Of a DNA stretch of 64,000 nt, positions 52,957-61,428 are shown piece by piece; position 1 is the stretch's first letter; every line of letters starts with the position of its first letter. The stretch is from assembly GCF_002797815.1 (NCBI RefSeq), contig NZ_PGFJ01000001.1, positions 2,046,001 through 2,110,000 on the forward strand, in the 5' to 3' direction. The stretch comes from Mucilaginibacter auburnensis. GTDB taxonomy: Bacteria > Bacteroidota > Bacteroidia > Sphingobacteriales > Sphingobacteriaceae. The translations under genes and the position numbers were made by a program. A model generated the notes under the pieces. That model saw only the letters and a list, made by a program, of their open reading frames with translations, was not told the DNA's origin and searched no databases.

Positions 52957-54866
52957 GGCGTTTTTTTCTACTGAGCGTTTTTTGCTTTTTCTTTCTTACT
53001 ACTTATGGGCAGGACGTCTACACAGCATCGACTATACCCAAGGAGATGCTGCCTTACGCCAGCGCTGTGGTTAGAGAAGAAATTGTTACAACAGATATTA
53101 AAGCGGTTGATAACGTAATTTATAATGTGAGACGCACCATTACAATATTGAACAATAATGGAGATGATGAGGCTGAAATAACAATTTTTCATGACAAGGC
53201 TAATTCCATTAAAGACATACGCGGTGTTGTATATGATGAATTTGGAAAGCAAATAAGTAAGTTCTCTACAGGCAATTTTCAGGACCGCAGTGCTGTATCT
53301 AACTATTCATTGTTTGAAGATTCGCGCATCAAATATTATCAGCCTCAAGCTGTTGCTTATCCATACACAATAAGTTATGAATATGAGGTACGCTCCAAAC
53401 AGTCGCTCAATTTACACGACTGGCAGCCTGTTCAATCCACTGGCGTGGCTGTACAAAAAAGTTCATTTACTGTTATTGCCAGGTCTGATTTTAAAATAAC
53501 GTACAAGGAGAGCAATTTAACAGATGCTGTTACAATCACAAGCGGTGAGGGTGGCGCTAAAGTATATAACTGGAAGGCATCAAACATAAAGGCTATGCGT
53601 AGTGAACCCTACAGCCCTGATCCGGACCTTTACCGGCCAGGCGTAAAAATTGCCTTGGAGAAGTTTTCTTATGGTGGGATAAGTGGCACTTACGCTAACT
53701 GGAGCGATTTAGGGAAATGGAATTACGATAAACTTATTAATGGCAGGCAGAATTTATCTCCTGAAACTATTGGCGCTGTAAAAACACTAATTGCCGGAGT
53801 AACTGATCCAAAAGAAAAAGCGAGAAGGATCTATGATTACATGCAGAGGAAAACGCATTACGTTAGTATTCAAATTGGCATTGGAGGTTATCAGCCAATG
53901 CTGGCATCCGATGTTGATAGGCTAAACTATGGTGATTGTAAAGCGCTTGTTAATTACATGCAGGCACTTTTAAAGGTTGCCGATATAGAATCATGGTATT
54001 GTGCTGTAGCTGCCGGATATAGTTATAAAACAAGCTTATTACCTGACTTTGCCAGCATGGGCCAAGCCAATCACGTTATTTTGTGTATCCCGTTTGCTAA
54101 TGATACAACCTGGCTGGAGTGCACCAGTCAGAAAATCCCATTCGGTTTTTTGAGTAACTTCACTGACGACAGGAATGTGTTGGCATGTACTCCGCAAGGA
54201 GGAAAGTTGTTGCATACTCCTAAATATAACAGCATAGCTAATTTGCAGGTTCGTACAGCCGCATTCAAGATAGAAGGGGAGGGAGAACTGTCGGGCAGTA
54301 TTGAAACCTCATTCAGCGGAACGCAATATGAGAACAGGGAAGAACTGATGGAAAAATCAGAGACCGAGCGTCTTAAACTTGTGCCGCGCATTTATGCAAT
54401 TAATAACCTCGCTGTAAATAAATATGGTTTAACACAAAGTAAAACAGATAAGCCACTTACTAAAGAGGTATTGAGCTTTTCTGCACCGTCTTATGCTTCA
54501 ACTGTTGAGGATAAGCTGATTTTTTTGATCAATGCTATTAATCGTACCGGGAGGGCGCCGGCTGAGCTGCGCACACGGTTAACAAATTTATATATTAATG
54601 ATGGGTATGCAGATGAGGATGAAATAGTTTACACATTGCCTGCTGATAATTATCGTAGCGAGAAAATGCCTTTGAATGTTTCTATAACCAGGCCTTTTGG
54701 TAGTTATAATGCTACAATGGAACTTAAAGGACAGCAATTAGTGTATCATAGAAAAATTACGCTTTTAGCCGGGACTTACGATAAAGCACTATATAATGAC
54801 TTTGTTGACTTTTATCGCAGGGTTGCAGATGCAGATGCTTACAGCGCCGTGCTCAGCAAAAAATGA
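52953..54866 (+). CDS. DUF3857/transglutaminase protein with intact catalytic residues
   Basis: A 637-residue exported protein (signal MRRFFLLSVFCFFFLTTYGQ). DUF3857 lies at about 45-225. The transglutaminase core has Cys329 in NYGDCKALVNYM, His374 in QANHVILCIP and an acidic third residue, Glu389, in WLECTS. It is thus the potentially active partner of the preceding paralogue, whose cysteine and histidine are lost. Such envelope proteins may act as proteases or peptidoglycan-modifying enzymes; substrates are unknown. The start overlaps the stop of the preceding gene. The small membrane-protein gene is convergent with no gap. Confidence 0.9.
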   Translation: MRRFFLLSVFCFFFLTTYGQDVYTASTIPKEMLPYASAVVREEIVTTDIKAVDNVIYNVRRTITILNNNGDDEAEITIFHDKANSIKDIRGVVYDEFGKQISKFSTGNFQDRSAVSNYSLFEDSRIKYYQPQAVAYPYTISYEYEVRSKQSLNLHDWQPVQSTGVAVQKSSFTVIARSDFKITYKESNLTDAVTITSGEGGAKVYNWKASNIKAMRSEPYSPDPDLYRPGVKIALEKFSYGGISGTYANWSDLGKWNYDKLINGRQNLSPETIGAVKTLIAGVTDPKEKARRIYDYMQRKTHYVSIQIGIGGYQPMLASDVDRLNYGDCKALVNYMQALLKVADIESWYCAVAAGYSYKTSLLPDFASMGQANHVILCIPFANDTTWLECTSQKIPFGFLSNFTDDRNVLACTPQGGKLLHTPKYNSIANLQVRTAAFKIEGEGELSGSIETSFSGTQYENREELMEKSETERLKLVPRIYAINNLAVNKYGLTQSKTDKPLTKEVLSFSAPSYASTVEDKLIFLINAINRTGRAPAELRTRLTNLYINDGYADEDEIVYTLPADNYRSEKMPLNVSITRPFGSYNATMELKGQQLVYHRKITLLAGTYDKALYNDFVDFYRRVADADAYSAVLSKK

Positions 54867-54989
54867 TCAGCTGAATATCCAGATACCCAGCGCAATGCCA
54901 ACTATCATAATTACATAAAGCATTATCTCATTTACAGCGAAGCGCTTATATTTTGTCCAGAAAGAATAGTCTTCTTTTTGCTTACTCAT
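54867..54989 (-). CDS. Small single-helix membrane protein, 40 residues
   Basis: A short gene easily missed by length cut-offs. It encodes MSKQKEDYSFW, TKYKRFAVNE, then one transmembrane helix (IMLYVIMIVGIALGIWIF) and stops. The N-terminus is polar and aromatic. An exact -7 box lies 8 bases upstream (54997-55004), so the mRNA would be leaderless or nearly so. The gene exactly abuts the convergent transglutaminase gene and starts 16 bases after the DinB stop. Function is unknown; small one-helix proteins often modulate larger membrane complexes. Confidence 0.65.
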   Translation of the reverse strand: MSKQKEDYSFWTKYKRFAVNEIMLYVIMIVGIALGIWIFS

Positions 54990-54996
54990 AACAACG

Positions 54997-55004
54997 CAAA
55001 GGTA
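54997..55004 (-). promoter_or_regulatory. -7 promoter box of the 40-residue membrane protein
   Basis: The minus strand reads TACCTTTG, an exact TAnnTTTG match, directly after the TAG stop of the DinB gene and 8 bases before the small gene's ATG. Confidence 0.55.
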
Positions 55005-55436
55005 CTAATTGCCAGCTTTTAAATGCACAATCTGATTAAGATGATGACGAAGGTGGGCCAGATAGTCTTTTCCTAAATTTTCAACTGTCTGTCCATTGCA
55101 TTTAGCTTGAAGTCTTTCTACAGGAAATTTGCGCCATACAATTATTATCCGGTGGTTAAGAAGTTGCCATAAAGAGAGCAATTCATCAATGTCTGCCTCA
55201 TGATAGTGCTGTGCTTTAACCCAATCGTTTTGCAGGTAATTTAGGGTGAAGTCATCATCATAGTTACAACGAACAAAACGATGTAAATTAACAACCGCAC
55301 TATCTGTTAAATGGCCTATGATTTCAATAGCCGACCATTTTCCTGGTGCTGACCTGTGTTTCCAGTTTACTTCCTTGGAGTGTAACTTAATAAATTCTTC
55401 TACCGCTTCACATAAGCGATTTGCTATATCAATCAT
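55005..55436 (-). CDS. DinB family protein
   Basis: A 143-residue four-helix-bundle protein of the DinB_2/YfiT type. KWSAIEIIGHLTDSAVVNLHRF (histidine in GHLTDS) and the closing YLAHLRHHLNQI provide the histidines that bind a metal in this family. Some members are thiol transferases (bacillithiol or mycothiol dependent); most are uncharacterised. The ATG at 55436 overlaps the NlpC/P60 stop by one base (TGATG); a TTG at 55439 is the alternative. A new promoter starts right after its stop. Confidence 0.88.
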   Translation of the reverse strand: MIDIANRLCEAVEEFIKLHSKEVNWKHRSAPGKWSAIEIIGHLTDSAVVNLHRFVRCNYDDDFTLNYLQNDWVKAQHYHEADIDELLSLWQLLNHRIIIVWRKFPVERLQAKCNGQTVENLGKDYLAHLRHHLNQIVHLKAGN

Positions 55437-56008
55437 CAATTGGGTAAAGATGTAATAGCCTGATCTATGTTAATAGAACCCGCCCGGGAAAAGAATTTAT
55501 AAATGCCGTTATCGCGCAGTCTGGCTACCATAACACCTTTGCGGGTGCTTGCATGTACGAAATATCCGTTTTGCAGATAAACGCCAACATGGCTGAATTG
55601 CTTACCATCAAAGTCAAAGAAAACCAGGTCGCCTTCTTTCAGTTCTTCCTCGTATTTTCGTTTAATGATGGTTACCTGTTGAGATGTCATGCGTGGCACT
55701 TTAATGCCATAAACCTCCTGCTGCAAAAGTTGAGTAAGCCCCGAGCAATCTATACCATCTTTATCTTGGCCGCCAAATTTATAAGGTGTACCGGCCCATT
55801 GTTCAATAAAAGCGTAAAGCCTGCCATTTTGAATGTCTCGGTTTTTGACACCCATCACAGCAGCATATTTCTCGGCAACATCAGCCTGAGGTTCCACAAT
55901 TTGGCCAGGTTTCCCTTTCATGGCTACTTTGCTGGTGTGGCAGGAAGACAAGACAAGAATGCCAAAAAATAGTATCAGGACGTATTTAATGTAGATGCGC
56001 AACTTCAT
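55436..56008 (-). CDS. NlpC/P60 (C40) cell-wall peptidase lipoprotein
   Basis: A 190-residue lipoprotein: lipobox LSSC places the acylated cysteine at residue 23. The C-terminal C40 domain has Cys88 in DGIDCSGLTQ, His140 in FSHVGVYLQ and His152 in FVHAST, the usual catalytic set. These enzymes cut D-glutamyl-diaminopimelate bonds in peptidoglycan. It is followed by the coupled DinB gene. It lies 89 bases after mutS on the same strand. Confidence 0.93.
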   Translation of the reverse strand: MKLRIYIKYVLILFFGILVLSSCHTSKVAMKGKPGQIVEPQADVAEKYAAVMGVKNRDIQNGRLYAFIEQWAGTPYKFGGQDKDGIDCSGLTQLLQQEVYGIKVPRMTSQQVTIIKRKYEEELKEGDLVFFDFDGKQFSHVGVYLQNGYFVHASTRKGVMVARLRDNGIYKFFSRAGSINIDQAITSLPN

Positions 56009-56096
56009 GCCATAAATGTAGTGCCTAAATATAAAGCAAGGATGTCGATATTTTTAACATATTAACATCCCGTAAAACCGTGACACTTAAATCCAA

Positions 56097-58706
56097 TCAG
56101 CTTTTTATTAAACGCTGTATTTCGTCAAGTTTCATCAAAGCCTCAACAGGGGTAAGGGTATTAACATCGAGGTTATTAAGAGTGTCGCGTATTTTAACCA
56201 GTACCGGGTCGTCAATACTGAACATTTGCATTTGTACAGCTTGCTTTTGCACCTTGCGTATGCTTTCTTTTATATGTTCGCCGCCGGTGCGCTCGTTCTC
56301 CAGTTTTTTCAATATCTCATTAGCACGACTCAATACTTTTGGCGGCATCCCAGCCAGTTTGGCTACATGTATACCGAAACTGTGCTCACTGCCGCCGGGT
56401 ACCAGCTTGCGCAAAAAGATGATCTGGTTGCCAACTTCCTTCACACTCACATTGTAATTTTTAACGCGGTTAAAGCTGTTGCTCAGTTCATTTAACTCGT
56501 GGTAGTGGGTAGCAAAAAGTGTTTTAGCTTTTGCTGATGGATGATTGTGCAAAAACTCAGCTATTGACCAGGCTATGGATATACCATCATACGTAGATGT
56601 ACCCCGACCGATCTCATCCAGTAGTATCAAACTTCTGTCGGAGATGTTGTTGAGGATGCTTGCCGTTTCGTTCATCTCTACCATGAACGTTGACTCGCCT
56701 GACGATAGATTGTCTGACGCACCCACGCGGGTAAATATCTTATCTATAATACCCAGCGTAGCCGACTTTGCCGGAACAAAGCAACCCATCTGGGCCATCA
56801 ATACAATTAGCCCGGTTTGGCGTAACAATGCCGATTTACCCGCCATATTCGGACCTGTTATGATAATGATCTGCTGGCTTTCCGAATCCAGGAAAACATC
56901 ATTGGTTATGTAGTCTTCACCAACCGGTAGGGTTTTCTCAATAACCGGGTGGCGGCCGCCTTTAATATCTATAACGCGGCTGTCGTTCAGCTGCGGTTTT
57001 ACGTAGTAGTTTTTGATGGAGATGTCGGCAAAGTTTAACAACACATCCAGGTGTGCTATTAGTTGAGCGTTGAGCTGTACCGGTTTAATAAACTCGGCAA
57101 CGGCATAGAGCAATTCGTTATAAAGACGAGTTTCAAGCGCGAGTATTTTCTCTTCTGCACCTAATATCTGCTCCTCGTATTCCTTTAGCTCAGGGGTTAC
57201 ATAGCGCTCGGCGTTTACCAGCGTTTGCTTGCGTATCCACTCGGAGGGCACCTTATCGCGATGGACATGGGTTACTTCTAAATAGTACCCAAAAACGTTA
57301 TTGAATGATACTTTCAAAGAGGGGATCCCTGTTAGTTCCGCTTCCCGTTTCTGTATCTCCAACAGGTATCCTTTGCCACCAAAGGCTATTTTGCGCAGCC
57401 TGTCCAATTCCTCATCAATGCCATCATTCATTACCGAGCCTTTTACCAGCATTACCGGAGGCTCGGGGTGCAATTCTCGATTAATGCGCTCACAGATGAG
57501 GCCGCAGGGGTTAAGCTGCTCACCAATAGACCTCAGCGGCAAGCTCTCTGATCCCTCGCACATCTTTTTAATGTCGGATATGGCAGTAAGCGCTTTCTTA
57601 AGCTGGCATACCTCGCGTGGGTTGGCTTTTTGCAGACCAATCTTTGATATTAGCCGCTCCAGGTCACCGATCTGCCTGATGTGCTGTTGGAGGGTTTCGC
57701 GTACTTCTTCGTTGCTTATCAGGTATTCAACTACGCCAAGGCGATCATTGATAGGTTTCAGTTCCTTTAACGGCATTACTATCCAACGGCGCAGCAGTCT
57801 GGCGCCCATAGGTGAGCAGGTATTATCCAATACGTCAACCAGCGTGCGGGCATTTTCGCTGTTGGAGCCTATCAACTCCAGGTTACGTACACTGAACCTG
57901 TCCAACCATAAATAGCGGTCTTCCTCAATACGACTGATCGACGATATATGCTGCAGGTTACGGTGTTCCGTCTCATTGAGATAGTGTAAGGCTACGCCAG
58001 CTGCAACAATGCCCAGGTTAAGTTTTTCAATACCATACCCTTTAAGCGATTTTACACCAAAGTGTTTAAGCATGGTCTCGTAGGCATAGTCACCGCTGTA
58101 GGGCCACTCGTCAAGCATGTAGGTGTAGTAGCGGTCGCCGTAGTTTTCCTTGAATTCGGCCTGACGGGTTTTAGGGAAGATCACCTCACTCGGACTAAAG
58201 CCTTGCAGCAACTTGTCAATATAGTCGCTGTTGCCTTGCGCGGTGAGGAACTCGCCGGTAGATATATCAATAAATGCAACGCCTATGCTGTTCTTCTCAA
58301 AGTATAAGGAAGCCAGGTAGTTATTGCTTTTTTGCTGAAGTATATTATCATTAGTGGATACGCCAGGTGTTACCAACTCGGTAACGCCGCGTTTTACAAT
58401 ACTTTTAGTTGCTTTTGGGTCTTCTAACTGGTCGCAGATGGCTACCCGCTGACCGGCACGTACCAACTTAGGCAGATACGTGTCTAATGAGTGGTGAGGA
58501 AAGCCTGCCAGCTCAATATGCGAAGCCGAGCCGTTTGCCCTACGGGTGAGGGTAATGCCCAATATACCCGAGGCCTTAATGGCATCTTCGCCAAAGGTTT
58601 CGTAGAAGTCGCCTACGCGAAACAACAGCAATGCGCCGGGATATTTGATCTTAATGGCATTATACTGCTGCATTAAGGGCGTTTCTTTGGTAGCGTCTTT
58701 AGCCAA
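56097..58706 (-). CDS. mutS: DNA mismatch repair protein MutS
   Basis: Mismatch-recognising ATPase of 869 residues. The mismatch-binding N-terminal motif is [11 protein letters not shown] with its phenylalanine and glutamate. The ATPase has Walker A GPNMAGKS (about 613-620), [12 protein letters not shown] (signature), [14 protein letters not shown] and ATHYHEL. The start is a TTG at 58706 with AGGAG eight to twelve bases before it and an in-frame stop upstream; an ATG at 58673 is the alternative but would shorten the conserved lead-in. No mutL in the window. A word-repeat array lies upstream. Confidence 0.97.
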   Translation of the reverse strand: MAKDATKETPLMQQYNAIKIKYPGALLLFRVGDFYETFGEDAIKASGILGITLTRRANGSASHIELAGFPHHSLDTYLPKLVRAGQRVAICDQLEDPKATKSIVKRGVTELVTPGVSTNDNILQQKSNNYLASLYFEKNSIGVAFIDISTGEFLTAQGNSDYIDKLLQGFSPSEVIFPKTRQAEFKENYGDRYYTYMLDEWPYSGDYAYETMLKHFGVKSLKGYGIEKLNLGIVAAGVALHYLNETEHRNLQHISSISRIEEDRYLWLDRFSVRNLELIGSNSENARTLVDVLDNTCSPMGARLLRRWIVMPLKELKPINDRLGVVEYLISNEEVRETLQQHIRQIGDLERLISKIGLQKANPREVCQLKKALTAISDIKKMCEGSESLPLRSIGEQLNPCGLICERINRELHPEPPVMLVKGSVMNDGIDEELDRLRKIAFGGKGYLLEIQKREAELTGIPSLKVSFNNVFGYYLEVTHVHRDKVPSEWIRKQTLVNAERYVTPELKEYEEQILGAEEKILALETRLYNELLYAVAEFIKPVQLNAQLIAHLDVLLNFADISIKNYYVKPQLNDSRVIDIKGGRHPVIEKTLPVGEDYITNDVFLDSESQQIIIITGPNMAGKSALLRQTGLIVLMAQMGCFVPAKSATLGIIDKIFTRVGASDNLSSGESTFMVEMNETASILNNISDRSLILLDEIGRGTSTYDGISIAWSIAEFLHNHPSAKAKTLFATHYHELNELSNSFNRVKNYNVSVKEVGNQIIFLRKLVPGGSEHSFGIHVAKLAGMPPKVLSRANEILKKLENERTGGEHIKESIRKVQKQAVQMQMFSIDDPVLVKIRDTLNNLDVNTLTPVEALMKLDEIQRLIKS

Positions 58707-58813
58707 GCGGTTACTCCTTTTTTACTGAACCCGTAAAGTTAATGCATTGCCTTTGCTTTAGCGGCATTGTTGAAAAGTTACATAAATGTGGATTGCAGGC
58801 GGTCAAGATTGCG

Positions 58814-58867
58814 GTTTCGTCTCATCGTCTCACTGCGTATGTGAGACGACTTGAAACGACATTTTTT
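58814..58867 (+). terminator. Terminator-like hairpin upstream of mutS
   Basis: CGTCTCAC (58826-58833) pairs with GTGAGACG (58841-58848), an outer GTTTC/GAAAC pair extends it, and six T residues follow at 58862-58867. No plus-strand gene ends here, so it may end mutS-antisense transcription or be part of the TGARACGA array. Confidence 0.45.
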
Positions 58868-58932
58868 ATAAGTTGCTGATAGTTAATTTTTTAATAAAAA
58901 TAAGTGAAACGAAAATGAAACGAGTGAACCGA
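58817..58932. repeat. TGARACGA octamer array
   Basis: Seven related octamers in 116 bases: TCGTCTCA at 58817 and 58825 (reverse orientation), TGAGACGA at 58842, TGAAACGA at 58852, 58905 and 58916, and TGAACCGA at 58925. The last three are spaced 11 and 9 bases, close to one helical turn. Confidence 0.6.
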
Positions 58933-58997
58933 TTTTTTAAAATTTTATTGACAATAAATAGTTATAATTACTTATGTAAACCTTTTATTCAGTTGTA

Positions 58998-59657
58998 ATG
59001 AAAAAAATTATTATCCTTTGCAGCCTGATCTGTCTTTCTGTTGACGCGTTGCTGGCTCAAACCAAACATGCCTTTTGGGATGACGTGCAAACAATAAAAG
59101 CATACGATAAAATATACGCGCCTGCAGAGCATCCAATTGTTTTTATGGGAAGTTCATCTATACGCAGATGGACGGGTTTACAACAGGCATTTGGAAAATA
59201 CAATGTATTGAACCGGGGAGTAGGGGGAGAGGTAATTGACGATGCTATATATTACCTTGACGATATGGTTTTTGCTTATAAGCCGAGGCAGGTAGTAATA
59301 TATGTTGGAGAGAACGATATACCTATTGCGAAAAATACGGCAGATTCAATAGTAAATAAAACCGTTAAGCTGTACACCTTGATAAGAGAAAAGCTGCCGG
59401 ATGTTCCGATTGTTTACATTTCGCTTAAGCCGAGCCCAAGCCGTGAAAAGTATCTGGATAAAACAATTGAGGCGAACCAAAAAATACAGGCGTTTTTGAA
59501 TAAGGAGAAAAATGTAGTGTTTGTTGATGTTTATAACCTTATGTTAAAAGATGGTAAGTTGCGCCCCGAACTGTTTATAGAAGATCGCTTACACATGAAA
59601 CCCGAGGGCTACGCAATTTGGGAGAAGGCCTTAAAACGTTATCTGCTAAAGCCTTGA
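58998..59657 (+). CDS. Secreted SGNH/GDSL hydrolase
   Basis: A 219-residue exported esterase or acylhydrolase. The signal peptide ends at DALLAQ. Block I is VFMGSSSIRRW with the nucleophile serine, block II is NRGVGGEVIDD with the oxyanion glycine, block III is YVGENDI, and block V is EDRLHMKPEG with the catalytic aspartate and histidine. Members deacetylate carbohydrates or cleave lipids; the substrate here is unknown. It is divergent from mutS; the TGARACGA array lies in its upstream region. A GC-rich hairpin follows. Confidence 0.92.
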   Translation: MKKIIILCSLICLSVDALLAQTKHAFWDDVQTIKAYDKIYAPAEHPIVFMGSSSIRRWTGLQQAFGKYNVLNRGVGGEVIDDAIYYLDDMVFAYKPRQVVIYVGENDIPIAKNTADSIVNKTVKLYTLIREKLPDVPIVYISLKPSPSREKYLDKTIEANQKIQAFLNKEKNVVFVDVYNLMLKDGKLRPELFIEDRLHMKPEGYAIWEKALKRYLLKP

Positions 59658-59663
59658 ATTTGG

Positions 59664-59720
59664 TTGGTAATGAGTTCCTCAGGGGTCCCTTTCGGGATAC
59701 CCTGAGGGGCCCATTACCAA
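59664..59720. repeat. GC-rich compound hairpin element
   Basis: Nested inverted repeats: TTGGTAATG (59664-59672) with CATTACCAA (59712-59720), then CCTCAGGG (59677-59684) with CCCTGAGG (59700-59707), then TCCC (59686-59689) with GGGA (59694-59697) around TTTC. It is far richer in G and C than its flanks and has no T-tract, so it looks like a REP-type element rather than a simple terminator. It lies between convergent genes. Confidence 0.6.
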
Positions 59721-59745
59721 CGGCAGGGAGATGCTAATTGTTAGA

Positions 59746-60213
59746 CTACAAGCTTGAATGTAAATGGTCAACTGAAAAATTAACAGGATTTTGCACATCA
59801 AATTTCCAGATATAGTCAAGCGTGCTTTTAGCATAAACTTGGCCGTCAACTATTTTTACTTGGTAAAAGGGGGTAGAGCATGTAAAAAAAGCTATCCACA
59901 ATATTCTATTGGTAGTTAAATCAATTACACTAACAAAACCATCATCACCCCAATTTCCTTCTCCGGCTGTAACTTTAAAGGAATTGTTCTCATTAGTAAT
60001 GCTCACCAAAGCCGTGCATGAATTCCAGTTTAATTCACCTTGCTCGTTAAGCGAATTAATGGAAGTTTCTGTGTCTTTTGAAATCTTATAATTGATAGGG
60101 GTACAATAATTTACCGTTATATCAAATAATTGAATCTTTCCATCAGGAAAAATAACCCCGTTAACTGTGGGACACTGCAAATGAAATTGGAAGTTAGCAA
60201 TGTCTTGTACCAT
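59746..60213 (-). CDS. Hypothetical protein
   Basis: A 155-residue soluble protein with no signal peptide or membrane helix. It is predicted to be mostly beta strand (FVSVIDLTTNRILWIAFF, YQVKIVDGQVYAKSTLDYIW), rather like one repeat of a propeller or a beta sandwich, and has four scattered cysteines. The codon pattern is coding-like throughout and the frame is uninterrupted. I recognise no family. It sits between the GC-rich hairpin and the NTF2-like lipoprotein gene, on the same strand as the latter. Confidence 0.6.
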   Translation of the reverse strand: MVQDIANFQFHLQCPTVNGVIFPDGKIQLFDITVNYCTPINYKISKDTETSINSLNEQGELNWNSCTALVSITNENNSFKVTAGEGNWGDDGFVSVIDLTTNRILWIAFFTCSTPFYQVKIVDGQVYAKSTLDYIWKFDVQNPVNFSVDHLHSSL

Positions 60214-60265
60214 TATAAAATTTGCTTGAAAAGAGAGTTTATTATAGCAGGTTTAAATTCTGATA

Positions 60266-60769
60266 CTATTTCACCGACGGCACATCATTTGGCGACAGCA
60301 GCTTAAACGCCTGCCTTGCATACAGCAGCCATTTATCGCCTTCTTTTTTCCAAACCATTAAAACACCCAGCGCAAGCTTTGCCGGGTCTTTGCCTTTATT
60401 CTGAGCCTCGCCATATAGCTTTTGGCGAACAATAGCTGTATTGCCATCAATGTTTACAACTTGTTGGTCGGCAATGTTAATTTGATTAAATCCCCAGTTG
60501 CCCGTTGCCAATGAGTCAACAAAGCCGCTTTTGGTCTGCATATCGCCGTTGGAGTGACCATAACTTAAATTATCTGATGTAAGATTATTTAATGAGTCGC
60601 GACTACCCGATAGCAGGGCAGCGGTTAGGTCGCTTACCTGTTTTTCAATAACAACTCTCTCAGCGGTTGTATCTACAGCCGCGGCGGATGATCCTTCTTT
60701 AACAGGTTGATTACAAGCGGCAACTGCAAATGCACATACAGCCAGCAGTAAGTTGGCAAATTCCTTCAT
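60266..60769 (-). CDS. SnoaL/NTF2-like (DUF4440) lipoprotein
   Basis: A 167-residue lipoprotein with lipobox VAAC (cysteine at residue 19). The rest is a cone-shaped NTF2-like domain: VSDLTAALLSGSRDSLNNLT, DNLSYGHSNGDMQTKSGFVD, VRQKLYGEAQ and the closing VWKKEGDKWLLYARQAFKL. DUF4440 proteins include ketosteroid-isomerase-like enzymes and many of unknown role. It lies downstream of yhcH and kdgK on the same strand, but a hairpin separates it from yhcH, so membership of a uronate operon is uncertain. Confidence 0.9.
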   Translation of the reverse strand: MKEFANLLLAVCAFAVAACNQPVKEGSSAAAVDTTAERVVIEKQVSDLTAALLSGSRDSLNNLTSDNLSYGHSNGDMQTKSGFVDSLATGNWGFNQINIADQQVVNIDGNTAIVRQKLYGEAQNKGKDPAKLALGVLMVWKKEGDKWLLYARQAFKLLSPNDVPSVK

Positions 60770-60771
60770 AG

Positions 60772-60845
60772 ATCTAATTTTGGTTCAGGTAAATGTAGTT
60801 AAACAGGTCTATGTAAACAAGTGCGGTTGTGAACCGAGATTAGAT
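60772..60845. repeat. Two-part inverted repeat after the YhcH gene
   Basis: ATCTAAT (60772-60778) and GGTTCA (60782-60787) pair with TGAACC (60830-60835) and ATTAGAT (60839-60845), with matching three-base internal gaps and a 42-base loop. The right end overlaps the YhcH stop codon. It may be a terminator-like or mRNA-end structure. Confidence 0.5.
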
Positions 60846-61292
60846 AGCCACTTTAACAACCAGTTTTTTGATCAGGCCTTCACCAATCATTGGCGCATGT
60901 ACATCTTCCGGATAAAAAATAACAAATTGCATTGGGTGCAGGGTAAAAAAGGTGTCGGCCTCTTCTTCAAAAAACAATATGTCGTTCTCGTCGCTGTAAC
61001 CGTCGCCCTGTACATTGCTGCAATCCTTGCGCGGTTTCCAGCCCATTGTTTCAACGCCGCCTATCAATAGTTGAATATCAATGTTTTTGTTGTGGCACTC
61101 AAATGTTTTAAGCGCAGCTTCGGCGCTGCGCGCCTCGCCTTCAGCAACAATAATTTTTACACCCTCGGCAACCTCAATAATGCCGGTTTCAAGTGAGTTT
61201 AAATCTGTTGCCCTTAAGTAATCAAAAGCGGTTTTAAAGCCGGGATGCAGGCTTTGGTATGTGGTGGCGTTATTTAAGGTGTCTATTATCAT
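60840..61292 (-). CDS. YhcH/YjgK/YiaL family cupin protein
   Basis: A 150-residue cupin of the YhcH family, associated with the sugar-acid and sialic-acid genes of many bacteria; some members have sugar-anomerase activity. The double-stranded beta-helix metal ligands appear in FECHNKNIDIQLLIGG and the C-terminal FVIFYPEDVHAPMIGEG. It follows kdgK on the minus strand with 136 bases of repeat element E between them. A place in sugar-acid metabolism is inferred from this context. Confidence 0.9.
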   Translation of the reverse strand: MIIDTLNNATTYQSLHPGFKTAFDYLRATDLNSLETGIIEVAEGVKIIVAEGEARSAEAALKTFECHNKNIDIQLLIGGVETMGWKPRKDCSNVQGDGYSDENDILFFEEEADTFFTLHPMQFVIFYPEDVHAPMIGEGLIKKLVVKVAI

Positions 61293-61301
61293 TGTTTTTT
61301 T

Positions 61302-61422
61302 GTCGATAGTCGATGGTCAATAGACCATAGATGATGGTTATTAATTGTGTTGACTTTGTTATTATACTACTCACAAACTGCGGGCTATGGAACATGGACT
61401 ATCGACTATGGACCATGGGCTT
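61302..61422. repeat. Heptamer-word inverted repeat E (TRGTCSA type)
   Basis: Left arm 61302-61336 in register: GTCGATA, GTCGATG, GTCAATA, GACCATA, GATGATG. Right arm 61381-61422 in register: CGGGCTA, TGGAACA, TGGACTA, TCGACTA, TGGACCA, TGGGCTT. Reverse-complementing the right arm lines the words up with the left arm in nested order, with TAGTCGA exact. It ends seven bases before the kdgK stop. Confidence 0.65.
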
Positions 61423-61428
61423 AAAAAC

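Noticed and set aside
57301..57915. A 204-codon plus-strand open frame inside mutS
   Set aside because: Antisense shadow of a well-conserved region of mutS, with no sign of a protein fold.
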